Part shown: piece by piece, positions 36,083 through 44,925 of the stretch | Position numbering within the stretch: the first letter of the stretch is position 1 | Layout: each line of letters starts with the position of its first letter | DNA from: Lasioglossum baleicum | Lineage: Eukaryota; Arthropoda; Insecta; Hymenoptera; Halictidae | DNA length: 64,000 nucleotides | Direction of reading: 5' to 3' | Assembly: GCF_051020765.1 (NCBI RefSeq) | Contig: NW_027469111.1 | Span: 434,001 to 498,000, forward strand | Program-made: the position numbers and the translations under genes | Notes under the pieces: generated by a model | The model's database searches: none | The model's input: only the letters and a program-made list of their open reading frames with translations | Told to the model about the DNA's origin: nothing

Positions 36083-36835
36083 CAGTAATTTTTCGATCGG
36101 AGTCTCAACACCTGGGTTTTGGACGGACTTCGGTAGGGTACAGTGGCTATATATATTTTTTTTTATGACTGCGTCTACCGCGCCGAGACCGCAAACGACG
36201 AGCCGAACATAGAGAAGGACAGCATGAAATAGGATCGCGTGTCGTCGTCGCCGGCACAGTTTAAAGGCCCATGCGTCATCACAATGAAACACCAAGACCT
36301 CAGCTTATTTATTTTCTATGATATCATTATGGAACTTTCACCAACATAATCGTGGCATTTCTCTGATTAAAATGATACCAAACACGATATAATTTAGCCA
36401 ATATTTAGTGGTTTAATCGACGATGAAAGTTTCGAACGCAACGAAGAAGAGCGTATTGGAAAGAAAGAAACACGAACAGTAGCCGCCGCCGGTTCGCATC
36501 TCTTTCTTTCCAATACGCTCTTCTTCGTTGCGTTCGAAACTTTTACCGTCGATTAAACCACTAAATAACGTTGAAATTATATCGTGTTTGGTATCATTTT
36601 AATCAGAGAAACGCCAGGAATAAGCTAGTAAAAGTCCCATAAACCGATCATTAAAATTAAGAAGTTTGAGAACTCGATTCACTCGAGTCAATGTGTGGTG
36701 TTCACACCGATATACCCGAGCCGAGATCAATCATCGCCGCTCTACGGCGCGGAGCAGCGTTGGCCGGCAGTGGAGTGAGTAGGCACTGGACTCCGATGGA
36801 AGACACCCCCCAGGACTCCGATCGAAGAATTACTG
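36083..36835. mobile_element. Foldback MITE copy 3
   Basis: A 753-bp copy separated from copy 2 by TATA (36079-36082) and followed by TATA. The foldback spans about 36354-36615. It differs from copy 2 by a few substitutions, for example AGAAACACGAAC in the left arm near the loop and GATGGAAGACACC close to the right end. Confidence 0.85.
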
Positions 36836-37282
36836 TATACACAAACATCCATTTTTTTTTATATATTAGATTTATTCATCTACGAGCGGCCCTGCGCTCG
36901 TTTATGGTAGCAGTACTTTTTTCCTTGCCCGTGAACGTCTCACCTTTGTCTCACCTACTGTACCTGGTACATTCTAATCAATTAAAGAAAACAAACGACG
37001 AAATATATTTGAGTGTGGATGTGGATGAGTGAGGAATTCACTGTAAATATTTTCATTATCAGTACTACTGTGACACTCATGGTGATCACTTCGTATATGA
37101 GTGAATATAACTTATGAGTTTCTTTTCATATTGAAACAGGTAAGAATTTTGTCTGCTTATATACAAATTATTCTTAACTTCCCGATTATATATAATATAC
37201 ATACATTTTTATATTGTCTATAATATACATACATTTATATTATATATTTGTATATAATAGACATTTTTGAATAACATACAAT
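36836..37282 (+). other. Noncoding region upstream of the Rep gene
   Basis: No gene is supported. A donor-like CAG|GTAAGA occurs at about 37139, so a noncoding leader exon for the Rep transcript is possible. TTAACTTCCCGAT recurs at 37174, followed by AT-rich repeats around 37190-37260. Confidence 0.45.
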
Positions 37283-37695
37283 TGTCAGCCGTAGGCGACA
37301 CAAAGTACTAATAAATAACATACAATTGTCAGCCGTAGGCGACACAAAGTACTAATAAAAAATAACATACAATTGTCAGCCGTAGGCGACACAAAGTACT
37401 AATAAATAACATACAATTGTCAGCCGTAGGCGACACAAAGTACTAAATAAAAAATATTGTCTTGTCAGCCAAGGGCGACACTCATTTTTGAATAAAATAC
37501 AATTGTCAGCCGTAGGCGACACAAAGTACTGAATAAAAAAATATTGTCTTGTCAGCCAAGGGCGACACTCATTTTTGAATAAAATACAATTGTCAGCCAT
37601 AGGCGACACAAAGTACTAAATAAAAAAATATTGTCTTGTCAGCCAAGGCGACACCAATTTTTGAAAAAAATACAATTGTCAGCCAGGGGCGACAC
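37283..37695 (+). repeat. Iteron-like array of ten hairpin repeats
   Basis: Ten copies of TGTCAGCC-(A/G/T-rich triplet)-GGCGACAC start at 37283, 37327, 37374, 37418, 37463, 37504, 37550, 37591, 37637 and 37677, with spacings of 44, 47, 44, 45, 41, 46, 41, 46 and 40 bp. Each copy has an internal dyad, GTC(A)GCC against GGCGAC, with one bulged A. Two classes alternate in the second half (CGTAGG and CAAGGG centres). Between copies lies AT-rich sequence with AAAGTACTAATAAA or TTTTTGAATAAA. The array ends 43 bases before the Rep start codon. Binding by the element's own Rep, or transcriptional control, is inference. Confidence 0.8.
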
Positions 37696-37738
37696 CTTTT
37701 GAATAATAAATAGTATACAATTTTCCGACAATACGAAA

Positions 37739-40700
37739 ATGAAGGTAAAACGTCAATCACGAAAAGCCATCAATAAAAAACGAAAATATGATTATCTCTC
37801 CCTTAATAATAATGTTGTGAATGAGAGCGAAAAAGAAGAAAAACGTAATAAACAAATAAGACAGGCCAAGAAAAAATTACGGTCTAAAAGTACATATAAA
37901 AATGATGAAAATTTGAAAAATCGAATGCGAAACAGACAAATATATCGTGATAATATTGATTGGAGGAAAAAACACATTGAATCTACTCGCAAACAACTAC
38001 AACGGAAACGACTGAAAGACGATTTTCGTAAAAAAGAAAATGAAAAAGAGCTAAATCGAAAGAAACGTAAAAGAGAACATGACGATTATCGTAACAAAGA
38101 GAATGAAAGAAATTTACATCGAATTAAACGTAAACGAGAAAATCCAGATTTCAAACATTTGGAAAATAGAATAACACTACGTAGGATGAAGATATTGAGA
38201 CAAAGAATAAATTATATTGCAAAAGAAATTGCCAAAAATTCTGCAAGAAATAAGATACTACGGCATAATGATGCATATAAGTCCCGAGAACTTGCTGAAA
38301 ATATTGCACGAAATAAAATACTACGGCATAATGATGCATATAAGTCCCGAGAACTTGCTGAAAATATTGCACGAAATAAAATACTACGGCATAATGATGC
38401 ATATAAGTCCCGAGAACTTGCTGAAAATATTGCACGAAATAAAATACTACGGCATAATGATGCATATAAGTCCCGAGAACTTGCTGAAAATATTGCACGA
38501 AATAAAATACTACGGCATAATGATGCATATAAGTCCCGAGAACTTGCTGAAAATATTGCACGAAATAAGATGTTGCGGACGAATCTTGTGTATAAGAAAA
38601 ATGAATTACAACAAAATATTAACCACATGAGAATAATGAGGAAACATAAAAAATACAAATGTAAAGAAAGACTTAATAATGTTCTAAGAATACGAAAATT
38701 AAGACATAGCTTGAGATATAAATATCAAGAATCATTAAAAAAAACAATATGTCAACAAGAAAAGAGAGACATTGATGTATTAAAGTTTCGAGATAATTTA
38801 TATAACTGTTTATTGAATCAAAAAGATGATAATACCACTGCGAAATTGAAATGGCAATTTATCAAATGTCGTATGGAAACGCCTTCGTTCATATGTTGCT
38901 GTTGTGAAGGTCTTTTTTTTAAATCTGCCGTTGTAAAATTAAATGTATTGAGAATCGATAAAGCAAATGATGAAAAAATATTATCTCAAATAAATAATTT
39001 TCCGTCAGGTTTTATTTGTGGAACTTGTAAAAATTATGCTTATAGAGGCAAGGTATATAAGTTGTCAACAAGCAATGGTCTCAAGTTTCCCACAGTTCCA
39101 AAATCAGTGAAAGAATTGACTGATCTTGAAGAAAGAATGGTATCACCGATTTTGAATTTTATGCAAATTCGCGCACTGAAACCATATGCTTTAAATCCAC
39201 AATTAGGCCTCAAAGGTAGTGTTGTTAATATTCAAATCGATGTGAATAATATGTTAGAAGTATTGCCTCGAAAATTTACGGAAATGGAAACAATTCAACT
39301 GAAATTAAAACGTCATATAGATCATAAAAGTGATTATATGTTCGAATCAGTCAGACCAGGAGTAATTTGTAAAGCATTACAACATTTAGTGAAAACACCA
39401 TTGTATGTGAAATATGCTATTAAAGTAGATGAAAAGTATTTTCAAAATTATGCAAGTTATGGTAGCGAAGAAATTAATTTCATAGTTGACAATAATGATG
39501 AAGTAGATGAGAAAGAAATGATTGACAATATGGAATTGGAAAATAAAAATGCAATCAGTTTAGATCAAATAAATAATGATGAAGTATTACTTGTTGATAA
39601 TAATGCTGCAGTAGCAGAAGGGCATTCTTCCGTTGTGAATATTATTGCACCAGGACAGGGAAAATATCCATTACCATGGCATAAAATGGATGATTTGGAT
39701 GAATTGTGTTTCCCAAGAATATTTGCTGGATATTCTTTCAATTTGCCGAAATCAGTATCCTATTCGGATCGTATAAGATCCGAAGTTAGACGGTATGATC
39801 GAAGATCATGCATTCCTTCTAGGATTTTATTTATGGCTAAAAAATGTTTAGAGATATCATGTTTATCTAGTATAAATGTCTGTTTGAGACGAATAAAAAT
39901 GAATACGAATAAGAATTTACGTGCTCAAGATGTTTTGAATCCGGATTTTATGAATAATTTGATTGAATTTGATGACGGATTCAAGTTACTTAAAAATATT
40001 CGTTCATCGCCAGCATATTGGGAACAAAAAAAGAAAGAGTTACTAGCAATGATCCGTCAATTGGGTAAACCCACTTTCTTTATGACAGTGTCGGCTGCAG
40101 AAAGTTACTGGCCTGAGTTATTGCAGACATTGATGAAATATCGCGATGATGGAAAAACGTTATCTGTACAAGACGCATTCAATTTGGATTACAATACCAA
40201 AACTGATCTAATTAGAAATGATCCCGTTACATGCGCTCGATATTTCGATCATAAAGCACATAAGCTTATGTGGTTATTAAGACAAAAACAAAGTATTTTC
40301 GGAGAATATGAGGTTGTGGATAGTTATGAACGAGTGGAAATTCAGCAACGTGGAAGTCCACATGAACATATTTTTCTGTGGTTGAAAGGAGCACCTATGT
40401 ACAATAGTGTTAAAGATAGACACGATCATGTTGATAACAAAGAATTGATTGATTTAATTGACCGATTTATCACATGTAGATATGACGAAAATAATCCATA
40501 TATTAAATTTCAAATGCACAAACATAATCATAGTTGTTACAAAGGACAAAAAAATAAGCGGTGTCGATTTCATATCCCTTATCCAGTAATGAGAAGAACG
40601 ATGATTCTGGAACCATTAAATAAAAATGAAATAGCACCTAAATCCTATAAACTTATTGATGAATTATTAAATGAAATTTATAAGAAAAAAATAGTTATGA

Positions 40701-43700
40701 GCTATGATGAAATTCTAGAGAAACTGAATATGACTGATGAAGAATACCTATTAGCTATTCGAAGTAGTTTAAAACAAAAACGGGTATTCTTAAAACGATC
40801 CAGCCTTGAAGTAAATATTAATGGTTATAATGCAGATATTTTACAATTATTCGAATCGAATATGGATTTACAGTTTGTACTTGACGAATATTCGGCGGTG
40901 AGTTATGTAACTAATTACATTAGTAAAATTGAAGGAGGTTTATCAAAATTATTAAGGGAAGCTGCTATCGATTGTGATAATAACAATAAGACTGTTAGAG
41001 AAAAATTTCGAAATATTACCAATGTTTTTTTAAATAGTAATTTAATGTCTGCACAAGAAGCAGCCTATCATGTTTTATCATTACCTTTATCAAAACAAAG
41101 TAGAAAGACAGTATACATTAATACCAATCCGATATCAGAACGTGTATTAATGTTAAAATCTGAGAATGCTTTAAAAAAATTAAATGAAGACTCCACCGAA
41201 ATTTATATGGATGATATATTTGATAATTATAGTAGAAGAGATATTGATTTACATGATATGTGCCTCGCTGATTTTGCAGCTAATTACCAAAAGATCAGGA
41301 AAAAGAAACAAGAGGAAGGTGATGCTGACAATAATGATGAAAATGACGAAGTAAATGATTTCAGATTTCGGCATCAAACAGCTATTATTAGATACAGACG
41401 ATATAACTTGAAACAAGATCCATCAAATTATTATAGAGAGAGAATATTGTTATTCATGCCTTGGCTTGATGAACCAAGTGAAGTTGAAAATATTGATCAT
41501 GAAATGGTTTATAAAAATAATATAAATGTTATTGAAACAAATCAAGAAAAATTTTCAATAATTAGTGATAAAGCTATGGATGATGCTTTGGAACAAGTGG
41601 GAAATGATAATCGTGAAATAGAGAACCAGAAAGCAGAACAATATGTTGCTAAAGAAAATTCGTGTACTCAACATATTGATATATTCAAACAAGGTGGTGA
41701 ACAAGACAATGCTAAAGAAAAAAATATAAAAAAAGATTCTCATAAAAGTAGATACACATGTCCGGCAAGAGTAAACGAAAATGAACTTCATGATATGGTA
41801 AAAGAATTAAATTGTAAACAAAAAGAATTTGTAATGCATACATTGAATTGTTTTAAATTGCATAAAGTTCCATTTAAAATTTTTTTAAGTGGTTCAGCTG
41901 GTGTTGGAAAAAGTAGAGTGATTAAAACACTATATCAATTAATAACTAATTATTTTGATAAATTGCCCGGCGGAGATATGGATAAAATAATAGTATTATT
42001 ATGTGCTCCTTCCGGCAAGGCTGCTTTTTTAATTAATGGAGTAACAATTCATTCTGCTTTCGCTTTACCAATTAATCAATTTGGAGTTAGTTTACCACAA
42101 TTGTCAAGCGACTTAGCCAACAATATTCGTGAAAAATTATCAAAAGTACAATTACTCATAATTGATGAAATATCGATGGTAAGTTGCACAATACTAGGCT
42201 ACATTGATACACGTTTAAGGCAAATAAATGGTATAAATGAATCATTTGGTGGTCTTTCTGTATTAGCAGTTGGGGATTTAAATCAATTACCACCTGTACG
42301 AGATAAACCTGTTTATCAAGTCTCGAGACGAAACGAAATGGCTCCCTTTATTGATATTAATCCACTATGGAACGAATTTGAATTTTATGAATTGACGGAA
42401 GTTATGCGACAAAAAGATGATTTGGCGTTTATAAATGCTCTAAATAATTTAGCTCTTGGAGAAATGTCTGAAGATGACATAAAATTAATTAAATCGAGAG
42501 AAATTAAAAATCAAAATGATGTTCCAGATATAGCAATAAGATTATATGCAACTAATGCTAATGTTACCGCTTACAATAATCGAAAAATATCCCAATGCAA
42601 GAGTGAGTTAATCATCTCTACTGCCGAGAATACATTTTCGAAGAATATCGATGAAAGTACAAAAAAATTTATATTACAATCTTTAAAAACACAATCAGTT
42701 CAAAACGAATTATTAACTGAGATTAAATTGAAAATTAATATAAAATATATGATAATTAATAACATTGATGTTGAAGACGGATTGGTTAATGGAGCATGCG
42801 GAATATTAAAATTTATTACTTTTCAAGAAAATACTAAAATTCCGTCTATATTGTGGTTAGATTTTCAATTGCCCAGAGTAGGAGTGAAAGTAAGAACTCG
42901 TTATCGTAATTATATGAAAAATGCAAATATTGATCAAAATTTAACACCAATAATAAAAGTATCGAATCAAGTAAATATGTCGAGTGAGGAAAAATATCAA
43001 ATCACACGTAGTCAATTTCCAGTGGTTCCTGCTGAAGCGATTACAATTCATAAAAGTCAGGGACAAACATACGAGAAAGTATGTTTGGATTTTAAAAAAT
43101 CAGAAAGGCGAACTTTACAAATGTTGTATGTAGCACTGAGCAGAGTTTCAAAATTGAGCGGTTTATATATTTTGGGACAATTTAAATTAACAGTATCGAA
43201 GAAAACCAAGTTCAATACTGCAAACCCGGCTAACGATGAATTGTATCGTTTGCGAAAAACTAAACAATTAAAATTATCATTCAATAATTTGGTCAATGAG
43301 AACGGATTAATAGTTATATATCAAAATATTGGTACTTTGACAAGTAAATTAATTCATATAAATAAAGATTCATGGTTTCAGCGAAGCGATATATTAATTT
43401 TTAGTGAAACATTAACGAAAACAGATGATGAGTTGAATATTTTAAATTATGACATATTATTCCGATCCGACATTGACAACAACAGCCGCGGATTAATTTG
43501 TTATGGAAAAACAGAATTATTAATAGAAAAATTATTTGTTGAACAGGAATTTAGTTCAAATGCGCATGTAGAACTGTTTACTTTTAGAATCAGAAATTAT
43601 TATATAATAAGTGGTTATAAATCACCAAAAGCTACTAATTCTATGTTTGGTAGCGTTGTACAACGAATAATGAATAAAATTACAATTGAAAGTGAAAAGA

Positions 43701-44674
43701 TTTTGATAGGTGATTTCAATTACAATATATTAAATTGCAAGGATAATGATAATAATTATTTGATTAACCTTTTGAACAAGTACAATTTAAAAACTAAATT
43801 ACCATCCAATAGTATAACGACCAATTTGAATACGCAAATAGATATCATTTTCTCAAATGTTGATGATATAGATTGCGGTGTTTATGAAACATATTTCAGC
43901 TATCATAAGCCCATTTATGCAATCCTCGATAAGAAGGTTGTCAAATATAGAAAAGAAGAGAATGTAGAGATAACAGATGTAACAATCACAAATCAAAAAA
44001 TGAATCCTGAAAATTTTACAAATTTTGATGAATGTATAATGATCTCGGACCAGCATATCGAGCAAATTAATCATGAATATGCAGTGCCTGCAGAATGTTT
44101 CCTCAATGATGGTTATAACTATGCTTTAGAAACAGCCGAATGTAAAGAAGTCATAAAACCTGATTGTTATTTACAAGATAAACATATTAATTTATTTCAC
44201 GAAATTATGAACAGAAATCTAAACGAGCGTGGAATATACAACTTTGCTCAAGATACTGGTTACGTTCGAGCTTTTTTGAATAATTTACAAGAGATCCCAG
44301 AACATGAGACGAATATTCAGATAATATACAGTGGTGAAATTGGAAAAAAGGTAGTAGGACATTGGATTTGCACAAGATCTGATGGTAACGGCAATGTACA
44401 CATTTATGATAGTTTTAATGCTAATCATTTGAACCATGATGTAATAGATTATTTGAATGCCCTTTACAAATATAATAAGAAATATATATATCACAGAGTA
44501 CAATATCAAAACAATACGTTTGATTGTGGAGCATTTGCAATTTATTTTGCAACATTACTCTGCTATAACAAGGAACCAAGCGAGCAACGAGCATACGATG
44601 TTGGTTTAATGCGACGCCATATAGCAAACATTTTGATAAGTAGAAAACTATTGAATTTCCCTGAAAACGTATAA
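37739..44674 (+). CDS. Helentron Rep-helicase-endonuclease-Ulp1-like protease (2311 aa)
   Basis: This is the replication initiator and transposase of the rolling-circle element. Order: very basic N-terminus with five identical-type 21-residue repeats (171-275); cysteine cluster C386-C389 and C427-x2-C430; DUF6570-like region about 455-530; Helitron Rep domain with the HUH pair H875/H877 (RGSPHEHI) and catalytic Tyr pair Y1056/Y1060; PIF1-like SF1 helicase with Walker A GSAGVGKS (K1391), Walker B IDEIS (D1476/E1477), GDLNQLPPV and HKSQGQTYE; AP-endonuclease-like domain with E1890, D1992-x-N1994 and S2054-x-H2056; and a C-terminal Ulp1/C48-like cysteine protease with H2208, D2224 and C2263 (GHW, YDSF, FDCGAF). 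All these residues are present and the frame is uninterrupted, so the element may be autonomous. Helicase plus endonuclease is the Helentron hallmark. The protease substrate is unknown. The ATG is the first in frame after the iteron array. Confidence 0.93.
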   Translation: MKVKRQSRKAINKKRKYDYLSLNNNVVNESEKEEKRNKQIRQAKKKLRSKSTYKNDENLKNRMRNRQIYRDNIDWRKKHIESTRKQLQRKRLKDDFRKKENEKELNRKKRKREHDDYRNKENERNLHRIKRKRENPDFKHLENRITLRRMKILRQRINYIAKEIAKNSARNKILRHNDAYKSRELAENIARNKILRHNDAYKSRELAENIARNKILRHNDAYKSRELAENIARNKILRHNDAYKSRELAENIARNKILRHNDAYKSRELAENIARNKMLRTNLVYKKNELQQNINHMRIMRKHKKYKCKERLNNVLRIRKLRHSLRYKYQESLKKTICQQEKRDIDVLKFRDNLYNCLLNQKDDNTTAKLKWQFIKCRMETPSFICCCCEGLFFKSAVVKLNVLRIDKANDEKILSQINNFPSGFICGTCKNYAYRGKVYKLSTSNGLKFPTVPKSVKELTDLEERMVSPILNFMQIRALKPYALNPQLGLKGSVVNIQIDVNNMLEVLPRKFTEMETIQLKLKRHIDHKSDYMFESVRPGVICKALQHLVKTPLYVKYAIKVDEKYFQNYASYGSEEINFIVDNNDEVDEKEMIDNMELENKNAISLDQINNDEVLLVDNNAAVAEGHSSVVNIIAPGQGKYPLPWHKMDDLDELCFPRIFAGYSFNLPKSVSYSDRIRSEVRRYDRRSCIPSRILFMAKKCLEISCLSSINVCLRRIKMNTNKNLRAQDVLNPDFMNNLIEFDDGFKLLKNIRSSPAYWEQKKKELLAMIRQLGKPTFFMTVSAAESYWPELLQTLMKYRDDGKTLSVQDAFNLDYNTKTDLIRNDPVTCARYFDHKAHKLMWLLRQKQSIFGEYEVVDSYERVEIQQRGSPHEHIFLWLKGAPMYNSVKDRHDHVDNKELIDLIDRFITCRYDENNPYIKFQMHKHNHSCYKGQKNKRCRFHIPYPVMRRTMILEPLNKNEIAPKSYKLIDELLNEIYKKKIVMSYDEILEKLNMTDEEYLLAIRSSLKQKRVFLKRSSLEVNINGYNADILQLFESNMDLQFVLDEYSAVSYVTNYISKIEGGLSKLLREAAIDCDNNNKTVREKFRNITNVFLNSNLMSAQEAAYHVLSLPLSKQSRKTVYINTNPISERVLMLKSENALKKLNEDSTEIYMDDIFDNYSRRDIDLHDMCLADFAANYQKIRKKKQEEGDADNNDENDEVNDFRFRHQTAIIRYRRYNLKQDPSNYYRERILLFMPWLDEPSEVENIDHEMVYKNNINVIETNQEKFSIISDKAMDDALEQVGNDNREIENQKAEQYVAKENSCTQHIDIFKQGGEQDNAKEKNIKKDSHKSRYTCPARVNENELHDMVKELNCKQKEFVMHTLNCFKLHKVPFKIFLSGSAGVGKSRVIKTLYQLITNYFDKLPGGDMDKIIVLLCAPSGKAAFLINGVTIHSAFALPINQFGVSLPQLSSDLANNIREKLSKVQLLIIDEISMVSCTILGYIDTRLRQINGINESFGGLSVLAVGDLNQLPPVRDKPVYQVSRRNEMAPFIDINPLWNEFEFYELTEVMRQKDDLAFINALNNLALGEMSEDDIKLIKSREIKNQNDVPDIAIRLYATNANVTAYNNRKISQCKSELIISTAENTFSKNIDESTKKFILQSLKTQSVQNELLTEIKLKINIKYMIINNIDVEDGLVNGACGILKFITFQENTKIPSILWLDFQLPRVGVKVRTRYRNYMKNANIDQNLTPIIKVSNQVNMSSEEKYQITRSQFPVVPAEAITIHKSQGQTYEKVCLDFKKSERRTLQMLYVALSRVSKLSGLYILGQFKLTVSKKTKFNTANPANDELYRLRKTKQLKLSFNNLVNENGLIVIYQNIGTLTSKLIHINKDSWFQRSDILIFSETLTKTDDELNILNYDILFRSDIDNNSRGLICYGKTELLIEKLFVEQEFSSNAHVELFTFRIRNYYIISGYKSPKATNSMFGSVVQRIMNKITIESEKILIGDFNYNILNCKDNDNNYLINLLNKYNLKTKLPSNSITTNLNTQIDIIFSNVDDIDCGVYETYFSYHKPIYAILDKKVVKYRKEENVEITDVTITNQKMNPENFTNFDECIMISDQHIEQINHEYAVPAECFLNDGYNYALETAECKEVIKPDCYLQDKHINLFHEIMNRNLNERGIYNFAQDTGYVRAFLNNLQEIPEHETNIQIIYSGEIGKKVVGHWICTRSDGNGNVHIYDSFNANHLNHDVIDYLNALYKYNKKYIYHRVQYQNNTFDCGAFAIYFATLLCYNKEPSEQRAYDVGLMRRHIANILISRKLLNFPENV
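38249..38563 (+). repeat. Coding minisatellite, 5 x 63 bp (21-aa repeats)
   Basis: Five in-frame copies encode NKILRHNDAYKSRELAENIAR. They are nearly identical in DNA, so the expansion is recent; more divergent relatives continue after 38564 (NKMLRTNLVYKKNELQQNI). The repeats are highly charged and probably helical, and may bind nucleic acid. Confidence 0.97.
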
Positions 44675-44722
44675 TCTTCTTAAAACGTACACTTAATAAT
44701 GATAATAATATACTGCAACTAA

Positions 44723-44736
44723 CGAATCGGGAAGTT
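44723..44736. promoter_or_regulatory. 3' subterminal inverted repeat of the Helentron
   Basis: CGAATCGGGAAGTT is the reverse complement of the AACTTCCCGAT(T) motif that starts the element at 28977. It lies a few bases before the terminal stem-loop. Confidence 0.75.
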
Positions 44737-44739
44737 CTT

Positions 44740-44764
44740 TGTGTGGCTCGTGGAGAGTCACACA
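44740..44764 (+). terminator. 3' terminal stem-loop (rolling-circle terminator)
   Basis: TGTGTGGCTC pairs with GAGTCACACA (10 bp including one G.U) around the loop GTGGA. A hairpin near the 3' end is the expected signal for ending strand transfer in Helitron-group elements. Confidence 0.75.
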
Positions 44765-44925
44765 CCAAATAAAAAAAAAAACATTAATAGCTATAGGTAC
44801 TACTAGCCATGCGTAACACTAACCCTTTCGCAAGAGCAGTCCTATCCGCGAGCGAGCAAAGCGAGCGAGCAAAAACAACCCTACTCGCGAGCGAGCGAAG
44901 CGAGCGAGCAACAATAACCCTCTAG
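44765..44925 (+). repeat. Helentron 3' tail with GCGAGCGAGC repeats
   Basis: After the stem-loop come an A run, then TACTACTAGCCATGCGT, then two tandem units of about 40 bp, each with two GCGAGCGAGC blocks and ending in ACCCT (44848 and 44889 regions). The tail ends CTCTAG just before the satellite resumes. It may be the true 3' end or a short segment carried beyond the hairpin. Confidence 0.6.

Larger units (their letters stand above)
28975..44925 (+). mobile_element. Helentron-type rolling-circle transposon (about 16 kb)
   Basis: The satellite sequence TTTATTGAC is split: 28976 ends TTTATT and 44926 resumes TTGAC, with no target duplication. Because of shared bases the exact ends can shift by one or two positions (A|T, T|T or T|G). 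Clean insertion without duplication next to a T, a Rep-helicase frame carrying an endonuclease domain, a subterminal inverted repeat (AACTTCCCGAT at the left, ATCGGGAAGTT near the right end) and a 3' stem-loop are the features described for Helentron/Helitron2 elements. The right end reads CTAG, as in the CTRR end of canonical Helitrons. Other transposons and duplicated fragments are nested inside. Confidence 0.85.

Noticed and set aside
37283..37695. CRISPR array, because of short dyad repeats at regular spacing
   Set aside because: The setting is an insect transposon, spacers are AT-rich and mostly copies of each other, and there are no cas genes. An iteron or regulatory array fits better.
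38151..38658. Minus-strand and second plus-strand frames over the 63-bp repeats
   Set aside because: Shadows of the Rep coding minisatellite; the repeat length is a multiple of three, which keeps all frames open.
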